Positions 32,796 through 42,514 of a DNA stretch of 64,000 nucleotides are shown here, one piece after another. The position numbers were made by a program, and so were the translations under genes. The stretch comes from Gemmatimonadota bacterium. Its GTDB lineage: Bacteria; Gemmatimonadota; Gemmatimonadetes; Gemmatimonadales; Gemmatimonadaceae. The notes beneath the pieces were generated by a model that saw only the letters and a list, made by a program, of their open reading frames with translations, was not told where the DNA came from and did not search any database. Positions within the stretch are counted from its first letter, which is position 1. Each line of letters opens with the position of its first letter. The stretch lies in the NCBI GenBank assembly GCA_003155795.1, contig PMEM01000071.1, forward strand, positions 1-64,000, in the 5' to 3' direction.

Positions 32796-33887
32796 CTAAC
32801 CGACGATCGGAGGCCCGAACCAGACGCTCGCCGCGATGATGATGTACAGTCCGATAAGTGCCAGCCCCTCGACATAGTTTGATTCGCCATCGAAGATGAT
32901 AAGGGCTCCCAGGATCGAGGCGAGTCCCAGGGCCGCGATCAGTAGCGTCGGCGCGACGAGCGTCAACATGGGTCCGCCGAGCACCATACTCAGAAGAACG
33001 AGCACCGGGATGAGGAACAGCGCGATCTGAAGACTGCTGTTCAGTATGAGGCTGACAGCCAGATCAGCCTCATTGCGTGCAGCCGCGGTGATGCCGACTA
33101 CGTTCTCGACTGCGTTTCCGGCTATCGCGACGATCACGAGTCCAACGAACTCCTCGGAGAGTTGGAGTGTCTGCATTGCTGGTCTCAATGCATCCACAAA
33201 CCAGTCCGATACAACAGCGGCGCCGAGCCCGGCGATCGCCAGCACCGCGATGCAGGTAACAAGCGACCATCTTTTTGCGGGATCGGGATGCTGACGCGCT
33301 GGGCCGATGGAACCTCGAATAGTCATAGGAATGCTACCGACAAAAACGATCAGCAGCACAACCGCGACTACGATGCTGAGACTACTCGCGTGGCCAAAAT
33401 CCGGTGACCCCGGAGCGGTGCCCAGCGTCGGTATCGCAAGCGATGCAACCGAAAGCACCAGAAGCATTGCAGTCATGCGACTTGTACGGAGCGAAAACTG
33501 TTGCGGTCCGTGCCGCAAGCCACCGACCAGGAAGGCCAGGCCGAGTACCAGTAGACTGTTGGCGAGAATGGAGCCGATGAGTGCTGTCTGCACGACCACA
33601 ACCAGACCGGCGCGAAGTGCAAATACGCTGATGAAGAGCTCCGGCAGATTGCCCAGCGCAGACTGGATGATCCCGGTCGCACCGACACCCAGTCGGGTAC
33701 CGAGCTGTTCTGTCCCTTGACTGACCAGCGACGCCAGAGCGGCGAGTGCCACCGCCGTTGCAATGAAGATCGATATCTCGCCGGCAGCGGTCATTCTCAA
33801 CAGCGCACTGACGCCGGTGGCAAGAATCGCCGCCGAGCCCGCGATCAGCGTGCGCGAACCAATCCGGTCAGGAATACGTGACATCAT
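32796..33887 (-). CDS. Ca2+/cation:proton antiporter (CaCA superfamily)
   Basis: 363 residues with about eleven membrane segments. The two inverted alpha-repeats characteristic of the superfamily are visible: GNLPELFISVFALRAGLVVV with SILANSLLVLGLAF, and GNAVENVVGITAAARNEADL with SLILNSSLQIALFL. The acidic GNxxE residues bind the cation. The best match is the Cax/ChaA-type Ca2+/H+ exchangers. It stands alone, convergent with the DinB-like gene. Confidence 0.88.
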   Translation of the reverse strand: MMSRIPDRIGSRTLIAGSAAILATGVSALLRMTAAGEISIFIATAVALAALASLVSQGTEQLGTRLGVGATGIIQSALGNLPELFISVFALRAGLVVVVQTALIGSILANSLLVLGLAFLVGGLRHGPQQFSLRTSRMTAMLLVLSVASLAIPTLGTAPGSPDFGHASSLSIVVAVVLLIVFVGSIPMTIRGSIGPARQHPDPAKRWSLVTCIAVLAIAGLGAAVVSDWFVDALRPAMQTLQLSEEFVGLVIVAIAGNAVENVVGITAAARNEADLAVSLILNSSLQIALFLIPVLVLLSMVLGGPMLTLVAPTLLIAALGLASILGALIIFDGESNYVEGLALIGLYIIIAASVWFGPPIVG

Positions 33888-34057
33888 TCAAATGGAGTCT
33901 GGCGTTCGGTCGGGCATACTTCAAAGTCCGTACCGCCCGGCCTTCAGCAGAATGCGAGCGAAGGCGACAGAAGCCATCCGTGGTGGCTGACGCTGCATCA
34001 ACTTCCGGATCACATGTACATCGCCTCGCCCATGGCGAGTCGCCTGGATGTTCCGAT

Positions 34058-34537
34058 TCAGCGCTCGTAAAACGGCGGAGGCTCGATTCCAAGCGAGCGA
34101 AGATACACGTACCCCTGACCGCGATGGTGTATCTCGTTGTCTATCGCATATAGAAACATTGCATAGCCTGGCATTTTCCACTGACCGAACGCAGTGTCAA
34201 TTTCCTGAAATCGGTGCGGTGGGATATCCGGCCACATCCTGTTTATGTCGGCGGTGACGTCATCCCACAGTCTCAACAGTTCAGATTTTGTGCTCGGGTC
34301 CACCAGATCAGACGAGCGCCACTCACCTGTGATTTCTCCACGGAGAATCGGCACACCCATTTTGATCATCTCCATCACCAGCACAGAAAACGGGCGCATC
34401 CCGCCTAGCGAATACGTGAAGAGCGATTCTTCCGGAAAGATCTCGATTACGCGACGGGTGAGCCTTCGATGCCCCTGCCAGTCTTCCAGGAGTTGTTCCG
34501 GGCTGATCACGAGCGTGCCGCTGGGCGAAGTGGACAT
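34058..34537 (-). CDS. DinB-family (DUF664-like) protein
   Basis: 159 residues with the DinB-type helical pattern: LLEDWQGHRRLTRRVIEIFP, and a late YAIDNEIHHRGQGYVYLRSL with candidate metal-binding histidines. The second DinB-like protein in the window, with little similarity to that at 31931 beyond the fold. Function unknown; possibly thiol-dependent detoxification. Confidence 0.8.
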   Translation of the reverse strand: MSTSPSGTLVISPEQLLEDWQGHRRLTRRVIEIFPEESLFTYSLGGMRPFSVLVMEMIKMGVPILRGEITGEWRSSDLVDPSTKSELLRLWDDVTADINRMWPDIPPHRFQEIDTAFGQWKMPGYAMFLYAIDNEIHHRGQGYVYLRSLGIEPPPFYER

Positions 34538-34656
34538 GGCGACTTGGGTTGGGAGGTTCCATCAAAGTTACCGAATACGGTTCCCGCTGTGAACGTCAGC
34601 AGCCACCGGGCGACAAGCCCGGCGCTCTGCCCAACTAACTTGCCAATCCACTGCTT

Positions 34657-35571
34657 TCAGCGCACCGCTGAGACGTATCGACGGTTTACCACGTAGATCC
34701 CCGTGATGACGAGGGCACCGCCGATCACCTGACTGGCGATCAATGGCTCACCGAGCAATGGAATAGCGAGTAGCGCGGTGAGCGGTGCCTGACCAAGCAT
34801 TCCGACCGAAGTCACAGTGGCCGGCAGGTGACCGAGGGCGTAGGTAACGGCCAGATATCCGCCGACCTGTGATACCAGTCCAAGACCGATCAACGATAAC
34901 CACGCATGCGTGGAATACCCGAGGAGCGGCACCCTGACGACGAGACACACGAGCAGGAGAGTGACGCTACTGGCCGTCACGGCCAGTGTGGTGAGTGTCA
35001 GCGTGTCCATTTGCGCACGCACGCGTTCAACCGTCAGCATGTACGCGGCGAAAAACACTGATGCGGCCACTGCCATTGCGTCGCCTGATCCGAAATTCGC
35101 ATGATCAAACACGTCATGGCCGATTATGAACCCGCTTCCTACAAGGGCGAGCGCGAGTCCCGCCCAGAAGATCGCGCGCGGCGGTTTGCGGAAGATCAGC
35201 CAACTGCCGAGGCCTACAACTATCGGGGCGTTATTTCCAAGTAGTGTAGCGTTGGCAGCGGAGGTGTCGAGGACGGCAGTGTTGAACAGAGCCAGGTCGA
35301 ATGCAAAGAAGATTCCCGCCAGCACCCCGAGCATCGCCGGCCTGAATCGCACGGTATTTTTGCGTCCACGGAGTAGCCAGACCGGAACCAGAACAACAGT
35401 CGCGACGAGAGCCCGGTAGAACGCAGATGCAGGTCCTGAAACCGCCGCCCATCGTACGAACAGGGCTGACCACGCGATGCAGATGACTGCGCTCGCGAGA
35501 ACGGAGTAGGCCAGCCAAGGGCGTGTCGGTTCACTTTCGGTTGCCGGTCGTGCTGCGGCCAACGAACTCAT
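34657..35571 (-). CDS. EamA/DMT-family transporter
   Basis: 304 residues with ten predicted membrane segments in two EamA repeats. WSALFVRWAAVSGPASAFYR in the first repeat and PATVTSVGMLGQAPLTALLA in the second match the family. Substrate unknown; such proteins export amino acids or metabolites. ATGA overlap with the preceding gene shows it is the last gene of the moxR operon. Confidence 0.88.
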   Translation of the reverse strand: MSSLAAARPATESEPTRPWLAYSVLASAVICIAWSALFVRWAAVSGPASAFYRALVATVVLVPVWLLRGRKNTVRFRPAMLGVLAGIFFAFDLALFNTAVLDTSAANATLLGNNAPIVVGLGSWLIFRKPPRAIFWAGLALALVGSGFIIGHDVFDHANFGSGDAMAVAASVFFAAYMLTVERVRAQMDTLTLTTLAVTASSVTLLLVCLVVRVPLLGYSTHAWLSLIGLGLVSQVGGYLAVTYALGHLPATVTSVGMLGQAPLTALLAIPLLGEPLIASQVIGGALVITGIYVVNRRYVSAVR

Positions 35572-36740
35572 AGCGCTCCGCGCAAGCGCCGCGACGCAAG
35601 CTCAATCAGCAACGACGCGATCAGGATGCCAAACAGCACCGACGTCGGTATTGCATCGCCGAACGGCGAACCGGCATCAGCAATAGCGGTACGACGTCCG
35701 AGCTTTGCCACCATGTCAGCAAGCGGAGCCGGATCCGACAGAGAGTCAGTGGACACCGCAATACGTGGAGCAAACGCAACCGACGCGACGATGTCCGCAA
35801 GCAACTCACGGTGCGCGGCTACTGGATCATCTATGCTGTCTGCGTCTGCCATTCTCCGTCGCCAGAGATCCTTGTAGCTCACCTGAATCACCCTGCCGTT
35901 TCCGATGCGCATGGCACGGATGTCACCGGCCGGTCCCTTCTCGAGAACGACGGCCCTGACTCCACGGGGTGCTATCGTGCTCGCATCACTGAGCGTCACG
36001 AGCCCGCCACCTTTGCGGACGAATGCGTCAGCGCCGCGCCTGATCAGCGCGGCTGTACTATCCACTGCGATTACCGCGGCGTAGCGAGACGTGTCTGGCA
36101 TCGCGGGACTGCCCTCGCGTACATCGACTCCCGGTGCAACGTGTGTAAGGGCATCAACCGACCAGCCGCGCTCTGTCAACGCCTTGATTGTGAACTTCGT
36201 CTCCCAACTTGCTGCGCCTTCGACGAGCAGCTTCCTGAGTACCACCGAGTCTGGTTTCGCGACCACTGCTTTTGTCTCCCCAACATACACGGTCATGCTG
36301 GTCGCACTTCCGGGGATTCCAACGCGCACGCCGTTCGGACCGGCCGCCACGCTATCGATTCCTCCAAAAGGCCCGCGAATCGCAACAACGCCTTTCGGCG
36401 GCGCCGACACGTCAAGTTCAGATACTCCAACCGGATCCGCGACGCGTGTGAGAACTGCTGCTACCGGAACAATCTTTGGCGCGTCCCAGGTAACTACGCT
36501 TCCGGAGTGTGCGATTGCGGCGAACCAGTCGCGCTCCAGTGGAGGCAGCGTAGAGTCCAACGATACATGAATTCTACCTGGCGACGTCTTGCTCCAGTGT
36601 GGCAGGGATCCCGCCACAGCCCCGTCTGTTGCGGATTCGGCACGCGCAGACCGTCCAACTGGGGACCACATGCGCATCAGCAACACGCCAAGCAGCGCGA
36701 AGCTCAGTACGCGCAGCACCCACTCGCCGACGCGCCGCAT
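35568..36740 (-). CDS. Membrane-anchored protein of the moxR/DUF4159 cluster
   Basis: About 390 residues with an N-terminal membrane segment (MRRVGEWVLRVLSFALLGVL) and another close to the C-terminus (TSVLFGILIASLLIELASRR). The middle has a glutamine-amidotransferase-like outline (YAAVIAVDSTAALIRRGADA, VRKGGGLVTLSDAS), common in BatA-type cluster proteins, but no catalytic Cys is evident. The ATG at 36740 starts 1 base after the DUF4159 stop; an ATG at 36758 is possible. Role unknown. Confidence 0.75.
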   Translation of the reverse strand: MRRVGEWVLRVLSFALLGVLLMRMWSPVGRSARAESATDGAVAGSLPHWSKTSPGRIHVSLDSTLPPLERDWFAAIAHSGSVVTWDAPKIVPVAAVLTRVADPVGVSELDVSAPPKGVVAIRGPFGGIDSVAAGPNGVRVGIPGSATSMTVYVGETKAVVAKPDSVVLRKLLVEGAASWETKFTIKALTERGWSVDALTHVAPGVDVREGSPAMPDTSRYAAVIAVDSTAALIRRGADAFVRKGGGLVTLSDASTIAPRGVRAVVLEKGPAGDIRAMRIGNGRVIQVSYKDLWRRRMADADSIDDPVAAHRELLADIVASVAFAPRIAVSTDSLSDPAPLADMVAKLGRRTAIADAGSPFGDAIPTSVLFGILIASLLIELASRRLRGAL

Positions 36741-36741
36741 G

Positions 36742-37353
36742 CTAACGGGTGAGGGCATAGACGATGATGTTCACACCGAACCTGGTGTTGTCGATTGCGT
36801 TGAAGCGCTTACTCTCAGGGTGATAATTCCACTCGGAGCTGTAATCCTTACTGCTGTAAAGGAGTGCAAGTCGATCGTCGCGCATTACGCCCTGGAGATT
36901 CTTGTGGACGAGGTTATCGCCCCATCCGTTCAACTCCTGACTGGTCGTTGGAGGTCCGTTGTCGAAGTTGAAAAAGGCGCGATACAACTCATTGTCATTC
37001 GGAATGTCCACGGGCTTGGAGAGAGCAATGGTTATTTCCTCCGTGGCCGTCTTGTGAAACACACCATCAACATCATGATTGTGGTCGTCCATGAATATCA
37101 TTCCGCCCCGATCGATGAGCTTCCGGATGTTACCTCGTTCAGCCGCCGAAAAACGCACGGGAAGGTGGCCGGTGATGTACACCAGCGGATACTCCAGAAT
37201 CGCATCGGATGCGAGCGGCACATTCACGCCACTGGGTGCGATCGAAATGCTCGTGTATTGCGCAACAGAGTCGATGAGATTTGCTGGCACCAGCGGAGCG
37301 GAGTCCCAATCACCAGAATCGTACTGGCCGGTACAGAATACAAATCGAGTCAC
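36742..37353 (-). CDS. DUF4159 family protein
   Basis: About 203 residues. The GTG at 37353 overlaps the upstream stop by 4 bp and begins right before the family core FVFCTGQYDSGDWDSAP. Later motifs are IRKLIDRGGMIFMDDHNHD and a C-terminal FGVNIIVYALTR. DUF4159 proteins have a class-I-amidotransferase-like fold without known activity and are usually encoded with MoxR, DUF58 and BatA proteins, as here. No signal peptide with this start. Confidence 0.85.
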   Translation of the reverse strand: MTRFVFCTGQYDSGDWDSAPLVPANLIDSVAQYTSISIAPSGVNVPLASDAILEYPLVYITGHLPVRFSAAERGNIRKLIDRGGMIFMDDHNHDVDGVFHKTATEEITIALSKPVDIPNDNELYRAFFNFDNGPPTTSQELNGWGDNLVHKNLQGVMRDDRLALLYSSKDYSSEWNYHPESKRFNAIDNTRFGVNIIVYALTR

Positions 37354-39326
37354 TGCGGACGATCCCACACGCCTTCCCACGGCCGCGAAGGATCCCCGAC
37401 ACGCGGTGCGCCAAGCAGCGCACGACGTGCCCGAACCAGCGCAGACGTGGCATCCTTACCGGCTCGCAACGCATCGACAGCCTCGCCCAGCGACGTTGCG
37501 AACGCGGAATTCGCCGCGGTGGACTGTGCACGAAGGCGGGTGAGTGCGTCGATAAAATGCGCAGGCTCCGACGTAGCGATCGCAAGTGCCGCGTCCAAAG
37601 ACCTATTCAACTGAGCCGAAGTCGTGTCTGCGCGCGGACGCTTTCCTGCAGCGATGTTCTGCTGCCCTTTATCCTTGCCAGTCAGTCGGACCTTTTCGAT
37701 ATTTACGACAACACGCGGCGTCCGACCACGCAGATACAGGCGGTTGGCGAGGCGGGCGCGATCCAGCGCACTTGCCGCCTTCTTCATGAACGGGAGCGCG
37801 ATATTGATCTCGCCGATGTTCAGCGAGCGCTCGGCATCCCACATCGCGTCATACGCCTGCTTCAAATCGTGGTTCAGAACCAACTGAGGGTCCAGCTCCT
37901 CGTCATCACCCTCTACTCCACTATCTCCACCCGCTTCATCCTGCTCATAGAGAATGTTGTACACCTTCTTTCGAAGATCCGCTTGATCTGCCCCGATCCG
38001 CCCGGATGAAGCGACGTAATCATGTGCGCCGAGCGTTGGTCGCGTCTTCAGCAGCGACTCGGCAGAAACAATGAGCATTCTCTGAGTAAGCAGCGACCGC
38101 TCTGTTGGTGGCGGGGGTGCGGCCTCGACGGCTAGCGAGTCATACTCATCGACCCGCGCGACGCGGAAGGTACGAGTGTCGGACGTTGATGTCGATGGCC
38201 CTGTCAGCGTGTTGTTATCCGAAACGACGGCGCGAACAGAAAGGATCGCTCCCTCCGTCAGAGCGAGTTGTTGCAATGCAATCGATGCGTGAAGCTGACC
38301 CGATGCCGAATTGCCGAACTCGATGTCACTGAGCGAGCTCGTGCGAGACCTGAAGATTTCTCCCGAGCCAGTCGTGACAGTGTACTCGATATGGCCGGAC
38401 GAAAGGCCGACGTCATCGGTTGCGCGAGCGGTGAAGTTGATGGATCCCGACGGAACGTGACGCCAGACGGTATCGCGACTTGGTTCGGTCAACACCACGA
38501 CGGGCGGACGATCGGTGACCGGAATTATCGCGAGTACGCGATCGTAGCCTCGATCGGTCAGCGAGATCGTCGTCGCCGTGGCTGGCGCAATGAATTGTAC
38601 AGCCCACTTTCGGCCGATTTCATTCACTCCCAGATTCTGATCGCCAAGCCTTGCGACAATCCCACGCGGCCTACCGTTGCCGAGGACTTTGACGCTGCTT
38701 CCAATTAGCGCTGTTACGGCTGAAGGATCATCGAAGTTCGAAACCTCACGACCAGTGTACGCGGGTGGCTTGACGCGTATCGACAGGCCAAGCAGCCGAT
38801 TCGCAATCGGAGTGCTTACACCCATTTTCTGTGGAGCATCATGAACTACCGTGTCAGTTCGCCCGGAGGCAAGCGTCAACGCCGCGGCAAATGCGCCTGC
38901 CATTACAGATAGAGCCACTCCGGCATAAATAATGGGCGTGAGGACAGCGGGGCGAAGGAAAGTGTCAATGTTCGATCGATCAATTTCCGCTTCCAGAATC
39001 CCCTTATCGAGGGTGACAAGCGGATCGCTCGCTGTGACAAGTGCATATTGGAGTGACGGATATCGCTCTTCCATCCATAGAGCAACTCGCCGTTTTGACA
39101 ACACGTATCTTCCGCGCCACAGAACCCAGCAGCCGGACAACAAGCCGAGCGCGAGCGCGACGTCCCAATTCCACTCGCCGATGCCGGCAGTGTGGCTCCA
39201 CGCGCCGACGGCCAGCTCAATGGCAAGTATCGCGAGCAAGGCCGCGCCCGTCCAGAGCAGCGTCGATACAAGAAGCACCACACGCAACTGGCTTTGCGTG
39301 CACGCGACCCGATGCTCGGCCGTCAC
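37350..39326 (-). CDS. DUF4175-like large membrane protein
   Basis: 658 residues, GTG start overlapping the batA-like stop. Three membrane segments lie in the first 170 residues, followed by a large periplasmic part with beta-sandwich-like stretches (RPPVVVLTEPSRDTVWRHVP, SGSINFTARATDDVGLSSGH) and a long helical C-terminal region. It resembles DUF4175 proteins in the same type of cluster. Function unknown. Confidence 0.7.
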   Translation of the reverse strand: MTAEHRVACTQSQLRVVLLVSTLLWTGAALLAILAIELAVGAWSHTAGIGEWNWDVALALGLLSGCWVLWRGRYVLSKRRVALWMEERYPSLQYALVTASDPLVTLDKGILEAEIDRSNIDTFLRPAVLTPIIYAGVALSVMAGAFAAALTLASGRTDTVVHDAPQKMGVSTPIANRLLGLSIRVKPPAYTGREVSNFDDPSAVTALIGSSVKVLGNGRPRGIVARLGDQNLGVNEIGRKWAVQFIAPATATTISLTDRGYDRVLAIIPVTDRPPVVVLTEPSRDTVWRHVPSGSINFTARATDDVGLSSGHIEYTVTTGSGEIFRSRTSSLSDIEFGNSASGQLHASIALQQLALTEGAILSVRAVVSDNNTLTGPSTSTSDTRTFRVARVDEYDSLAVEAAPPPPTERSLLTQRMLIVSAESLLKTRPTLGAHDYVASSGRIGADQADLRKKVYNILYEQDEAGGDSGVEGDDEELDPQLVLNHDLKQAYDAMWDAERSLNIGEINIALPFMKKAASALDRARLANRLYLRGRTPRVVVNIEKVRLTGKDKGQQNIAAGKRPRADTTSAQLNRSLDAALAIATSEPAHFIDALTRLRAQSTAANSAFATSLGEAVDALRAGKDATSALVRARRALLGAPRVGDPSRPWEGVWDRPQ

Positions 39327-40477
39327 TGTCGGTCACCGGCGTCGAACGGTCCGCGACGCAAAACCATCTCAATTAGCGCCACGATGATCGCGAGCGCGAT
39401 CAGCCAACGGCTGACCGGTGACGCAGAATCCGTAGCGGCCGGGAAATCGGCGGTGCTGGCGAGTTTCCCACTGCCTCCAGACATGACCGATGCGAGCGCC
39501 GCGTCGGGCGTGGAGCGTGCGCGTTGGCATGGACCCGACAGAGACGCGCGCAGCTTCACAAAGCTCGCCCGCAGAAGCATGTCACCGGTGCTATCCAGAG
39601 GAATCAAGACCGACTTGCGACACGTCGAACCACTGTCGCGCTGGATCGCCGCAGCATCCCCGTCGACCCATCGCGCGAGTACTCTTGCTCCCTTGAGCGA
39701 ATCGTCCGTGAAGCGCCACCGCCGCTCAAATGCGCCAACCAGGACGTTCCCATTCGCGACCACGGCGCCGACTGTATCGATGCGATTGCGCTGCACAGCA
39801 AACTCCGGCCGCGCAGAGTCCAGAAACGCAGCCTCGACTGCCCGAACACTGCTTGAATCGGGTGGCGCAGCACGAACTCGTACGAGCCGCGCCCGGCCTG
39901 GCCATTGATTGCGAATCGTCGCGGTCGCGCGATCGCGCTCGGGCGTTACAAGAGGTGATACGACAACCAATTCGACTGAATCCGCGCCAGCTCGAACTCG
40001 CTGACCAGCCCGCAGCGCGCCTACCATACCCGCTGAGATTGAACCAGCGTTCCGTAGCCCGGCGCGGTTGGCCAACGAATCGACCGATGGTACCGCCCAC
40101 GCGCTGGTGTCGAATGCAATCAATTCATCGCCCGGCCGGAGAAGCGCTCGCGCGCTGTCCCGGACTTCGGCAATATCTGCAACTGCTCCGGACACATCGG
40201 CGACAATCACACGTACCACGTTTTCTCGCGTCGGTGTCAACACAGGTCTGGCCAGGGCAATGCCGACCAGCATGATAGCGAGCACGCGGAGCGCGAGCAG
40301 GAGCAAATCGGAAAGGCGGAGTGATCGCTCTCTCGCAGCAACGGGTGCGTCTGGTACGAATCGGGCGGTCGGAAACGGTACGGATCGGGGGCGCCGCGTA
40401 ACGATGAAATGCAGCGCTATGACAACACACGCCGCCGCACCGGCTGCCAGTAGAAAACCCGGGGCGACGAAAGTCAT
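39323..40477 (-). CDS. BatA-like protein
   Basis: 384 residues. The N-terminus has the BatA pattern, FVAPGFLLAAGAAACVVIAL then RSLRLSDLLLLALRVLAIML and VGIALARPVL. A von Willebrand A-like region follows, with VIVADVSGAVADIAEVRDSA in the position of the metal-ion site. A C-terminal membrane helix is present. BatA proteins act with MoxR ATPases at the membrane in Bacteroides and others; the substrate is unknown. It lies 21 bases after the DUF58 stop. Confidence 0.8.
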   Translation of the reverse strand: MTFVAPGFLLAAGAAACVVIALHFIVTRRPRSVPFPTARFVPDAPVAARERSLRLSDLLLLALRVLAIMLVGIALARPVLTPTRENVVRVIVADVSGAVADIAEVRDSARALLRPGDELIAFDTSAWAVPSVDSLANRAGLRNAGSISAGMVGALRAGQRVRAGADSVELVVVSPLVTPERDRATATIRNQWPGRARLVRVRAAPPDSSSVRAVEAAFLDSARPEFAVQRNRIDTVGAVVANGNVLVGAFERRWRFTDDSLKGARVLARWVDGDAAAIQRDSGSTCRKSVLIPLDSTGDMLLRASFVKLRASLSGPCQRARSTPDAALASVMSGGSGKLASTADFPAATDSASPVSRWLIALAIIVALIEMVLRRGPFDAGDRQ

Positions 40478-40498
40478 GGATACACGAGCCCAGCCAAT

Positions 40499-41407
40499 TC
40501 AGCCTGCCCGCGATGCGACTGGTTCATCGCGTACGATGCGGCGAACCACACTGCTCACGGGTTCATTCCCGGTAACTATCTCTCTATACGCCGCCCCACT
40601 CGCGAGCCATCTTGATGCCACGTCGTCGCGCCAGGCACCAAACGCGCGCGTGTATTCCTTGCGCGTGTCCACTGAAAGAGACCTATGAACTGCGTCGGTC
40701 TCCGGATCCGTCACAACAGAGATAGTTGCTGGAGGGTCCATCTCTTCCGCGGCAATTATATGGAGCGCATACACATCACGACCTGATGCGATGAGCTGCC
40801 TGGCCGTCTGCAGAGTCTCGTCCAGATCACCAAGGAAGTCGCTGATGATTGCTACTCGTGACGCGGCGCGCGCGGCTATGGCGACCGTCGGTGCAATGGG
40901 TACCGCGCCGCTCACCTTGACATGTTGCAGCATGCGGCTGACTTCTGCTACGAGACCGTGTCGCGTACGCGGCTGAACGGTGGCCCGAGGATTCCCGGCA
41001 ACGATCACACCCGCGGGATCCCCACTCGAATGCGCGACTGCAGTAAGGGCAACCGTGAGCTGCTGCACCAGCGACCATTTGGATGTCGCGCCATCGGGGA
41101 AAGCCATCGATGCGCTGGCATCGACGACGATATAGGTTGGTGTTACCGCTCGTTCTTCGGAGATGCGAACATGCGCGCGATCACTGCGGGCAAACAGTTT
41201 CCAGTCGATGCGCCTCAGATCATCGCCCTGACGATAGGCACGATACTCGGTGAACTCCGCCGACGATCCACGAACGCGTGACGGATGTATTCCCGGAACG
41301 GCAATCCTCGATGCGCGACGGGCGCGCCATCGCAGCCCTCGGATGGCGTCGAGCAGCGCACTATGCATCAATCTGTCGCTGCTACCGTCCGGCGGCACGC
41401 GCCGCAT
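40499..41407 (-). CDS. DUF58 family protein
   Basis: 302 residues with the family hallmark GSSAEFTEYRAYRQGDDLRR, then IDWKLFARSDRAHVRISEER. A vWA-like fold follows (TYIVVDASASMAFPDGATSK). DUF58 proteins pair with MoxR ATPases. A TTG at 41413 overlapping the moxR stop is the alternative start. Confidence 0.9.
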   Translation of the reverse strand: MRRVPPDGSSDRLMHSALLDAIRGLRWRARRASRIAVPGIHPSRVRGSSAEFTEYRAYRQGDDLRRIDWKLFARSDRAHVRISEERAVTPTYIVVDASASMAFPDGATSKWSLVQQLTVALTAVAHSSGDPAGVIVAGNPRATVQPRTRHGLVAEVSRMLQHVKVSGAVPIAPTVAIAARAASRVAIISDFLGDLDETLQTARQLIASGRDVYALHIIAAEEMDPPATISVVTDPETDAVHRSLSVDTRKEYTRAFGAWRDDVASRWLASGAAYREIVTGNEPVSSVVRRIVRDEPVASRAG

Positions 41408-41409
41408 CG

Positions 41410-42444
41410 TCAAACCCTTATGTCGCTCTTCGGCGCCGGCACATGCTCGAGGAGGTCATCCACGATTTGTTCTGCGGATATTCCTTCAGCCTCAGCGGCG
41501 AAGTTGAGCAGGACTCGATGTCTCAGTACCGGATGCGCAACGCGACGCACATCCGCTGGCGACACCGCATGCCGTCCGGCAAGCAGCGCATGCGCCTTTG
41601 CGCCAAGCACCAGCGCCTGACCGGCACGTGGGCCCGCACCCCAGCGCGCGAACTGCTTGACGATTCGTGTTGCATCCTTCTCATCCGGGCGCGTTGCGCG
41701 AACAAGTCGTGCTACGTACTGGAGAACGACGTCAGCGACAGGCACGTCCCGCACCATTCTCTGGAGCGCAATAGTCTGCTCCGCATCGATCACGGGTTCG
41801 AGCGGTGCATGCTCGCGACCGGTGGTGTTACGCAGAATTGCGATCTCTGCATCTTCGTCCGGATAGGAAACTCGAATCTCGAACAGGAATCGATCGAGCT
41901 GCGCTTCCGGAAGCGGGTATGTTCCCTCCTGCTCGATTGGGTTCTGTGTCGCGAGAACAAAGAACGGCGCAGGTAACGGCATGGTTTCGCCGGCTACAGT
42001 TACACTGTGCTCCTGCATTGCCTCAAGAAGCGCGGCCTGCGTGCGCGGGGGAGCGCGATTGATCTCGTCAGCAAGAAGGATATTCGCGAATACGGGACCC
42101 TGGACGAAACGAAACAGGCGCGAGTGTGAAGTCGCGTCCTCTTCCATCACCTCGGTTCCAGTGATGTCCGATGGCACCAGATCCGGTGTGAATTGAATGC
42201 GCCGAAATCCCAAATGCATCGCTTCCGAAACGGATCTGATCATCAGCGTCTTCGCCAGACCAGGCACGCCAACGAGCAGCGCATGACCGCCGGCCAGAAG
42301 CGCCATAAGAATCTCGTCGAGTACATTCTCCTGTCCGACGATCCGACTCGCGACCTCCGCACGGAGGCGTGTGGCGATCTCCAATAGCTCGACGCGTTCC
42401 TGCAGAATTGGCGATCCGTGCTTCACTGTTGACGATGCAGTCAT
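41410..42444 (-). CDS. MoxR-family AAA+ ATPase
   Basis: About 344 residues from ATG 42444; an ATG at 42492 adds 16 residues. Walker A GVPGLAKT, Walker B ILLADEINRAPPRTQAALLE and sensor 1 (VLATQNPIEQEGTYPLPEAQ) are all present. MoxR ATPases are chaperone-like and activate partner complexes, usually through vWA proteins. It heads the DUF58-BatA-DUF4175-DUF4159 operon. Confidence 0.95.
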   Translation of the reverse strand: MTASSTVKHGSPILQERVELLEIATRLRAEVASRIVGQENVLDEILMALLAGGHALLVGVPGLAKTLMIRSVSEAMHLGFRRIQFTPDLVPSDITGTEVMEEDATSHSRLFRFVQGPVFANILLADEINRAPPRTQAALLEAMQEHSVTVAGETMPLPAPFFVLATQNPIEQEGTYPLPEAQLDRFLFEIRVSYPDEDAEIAILRNTTGREHAPLEPVIDAEQTIALQRMVRDVPVADVVLQYVARLVRATRPDEKDATRIVKQFARWGAGPRAGQALVLGAKAHALLAGRHAVSPADVRRVAHPVLRHRVLLNFAAEAEGISAEQIVDDLLEHVPAPKSDIRV

Positions 42445-42514
42445 TGAGAGCAATACGACATGATTAGAGTGGTCGTTGAGCAAACGGCGCAATCACTACA
42501 CACCCCTCTGCGCG

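Noticed and set aside
36589-37614. Forward reading frame of 341 codons across the DUF4159 region
   Set aside because: It spans parts of three well-supported reverse genes and has no recognisable domain or ribosome binding site.
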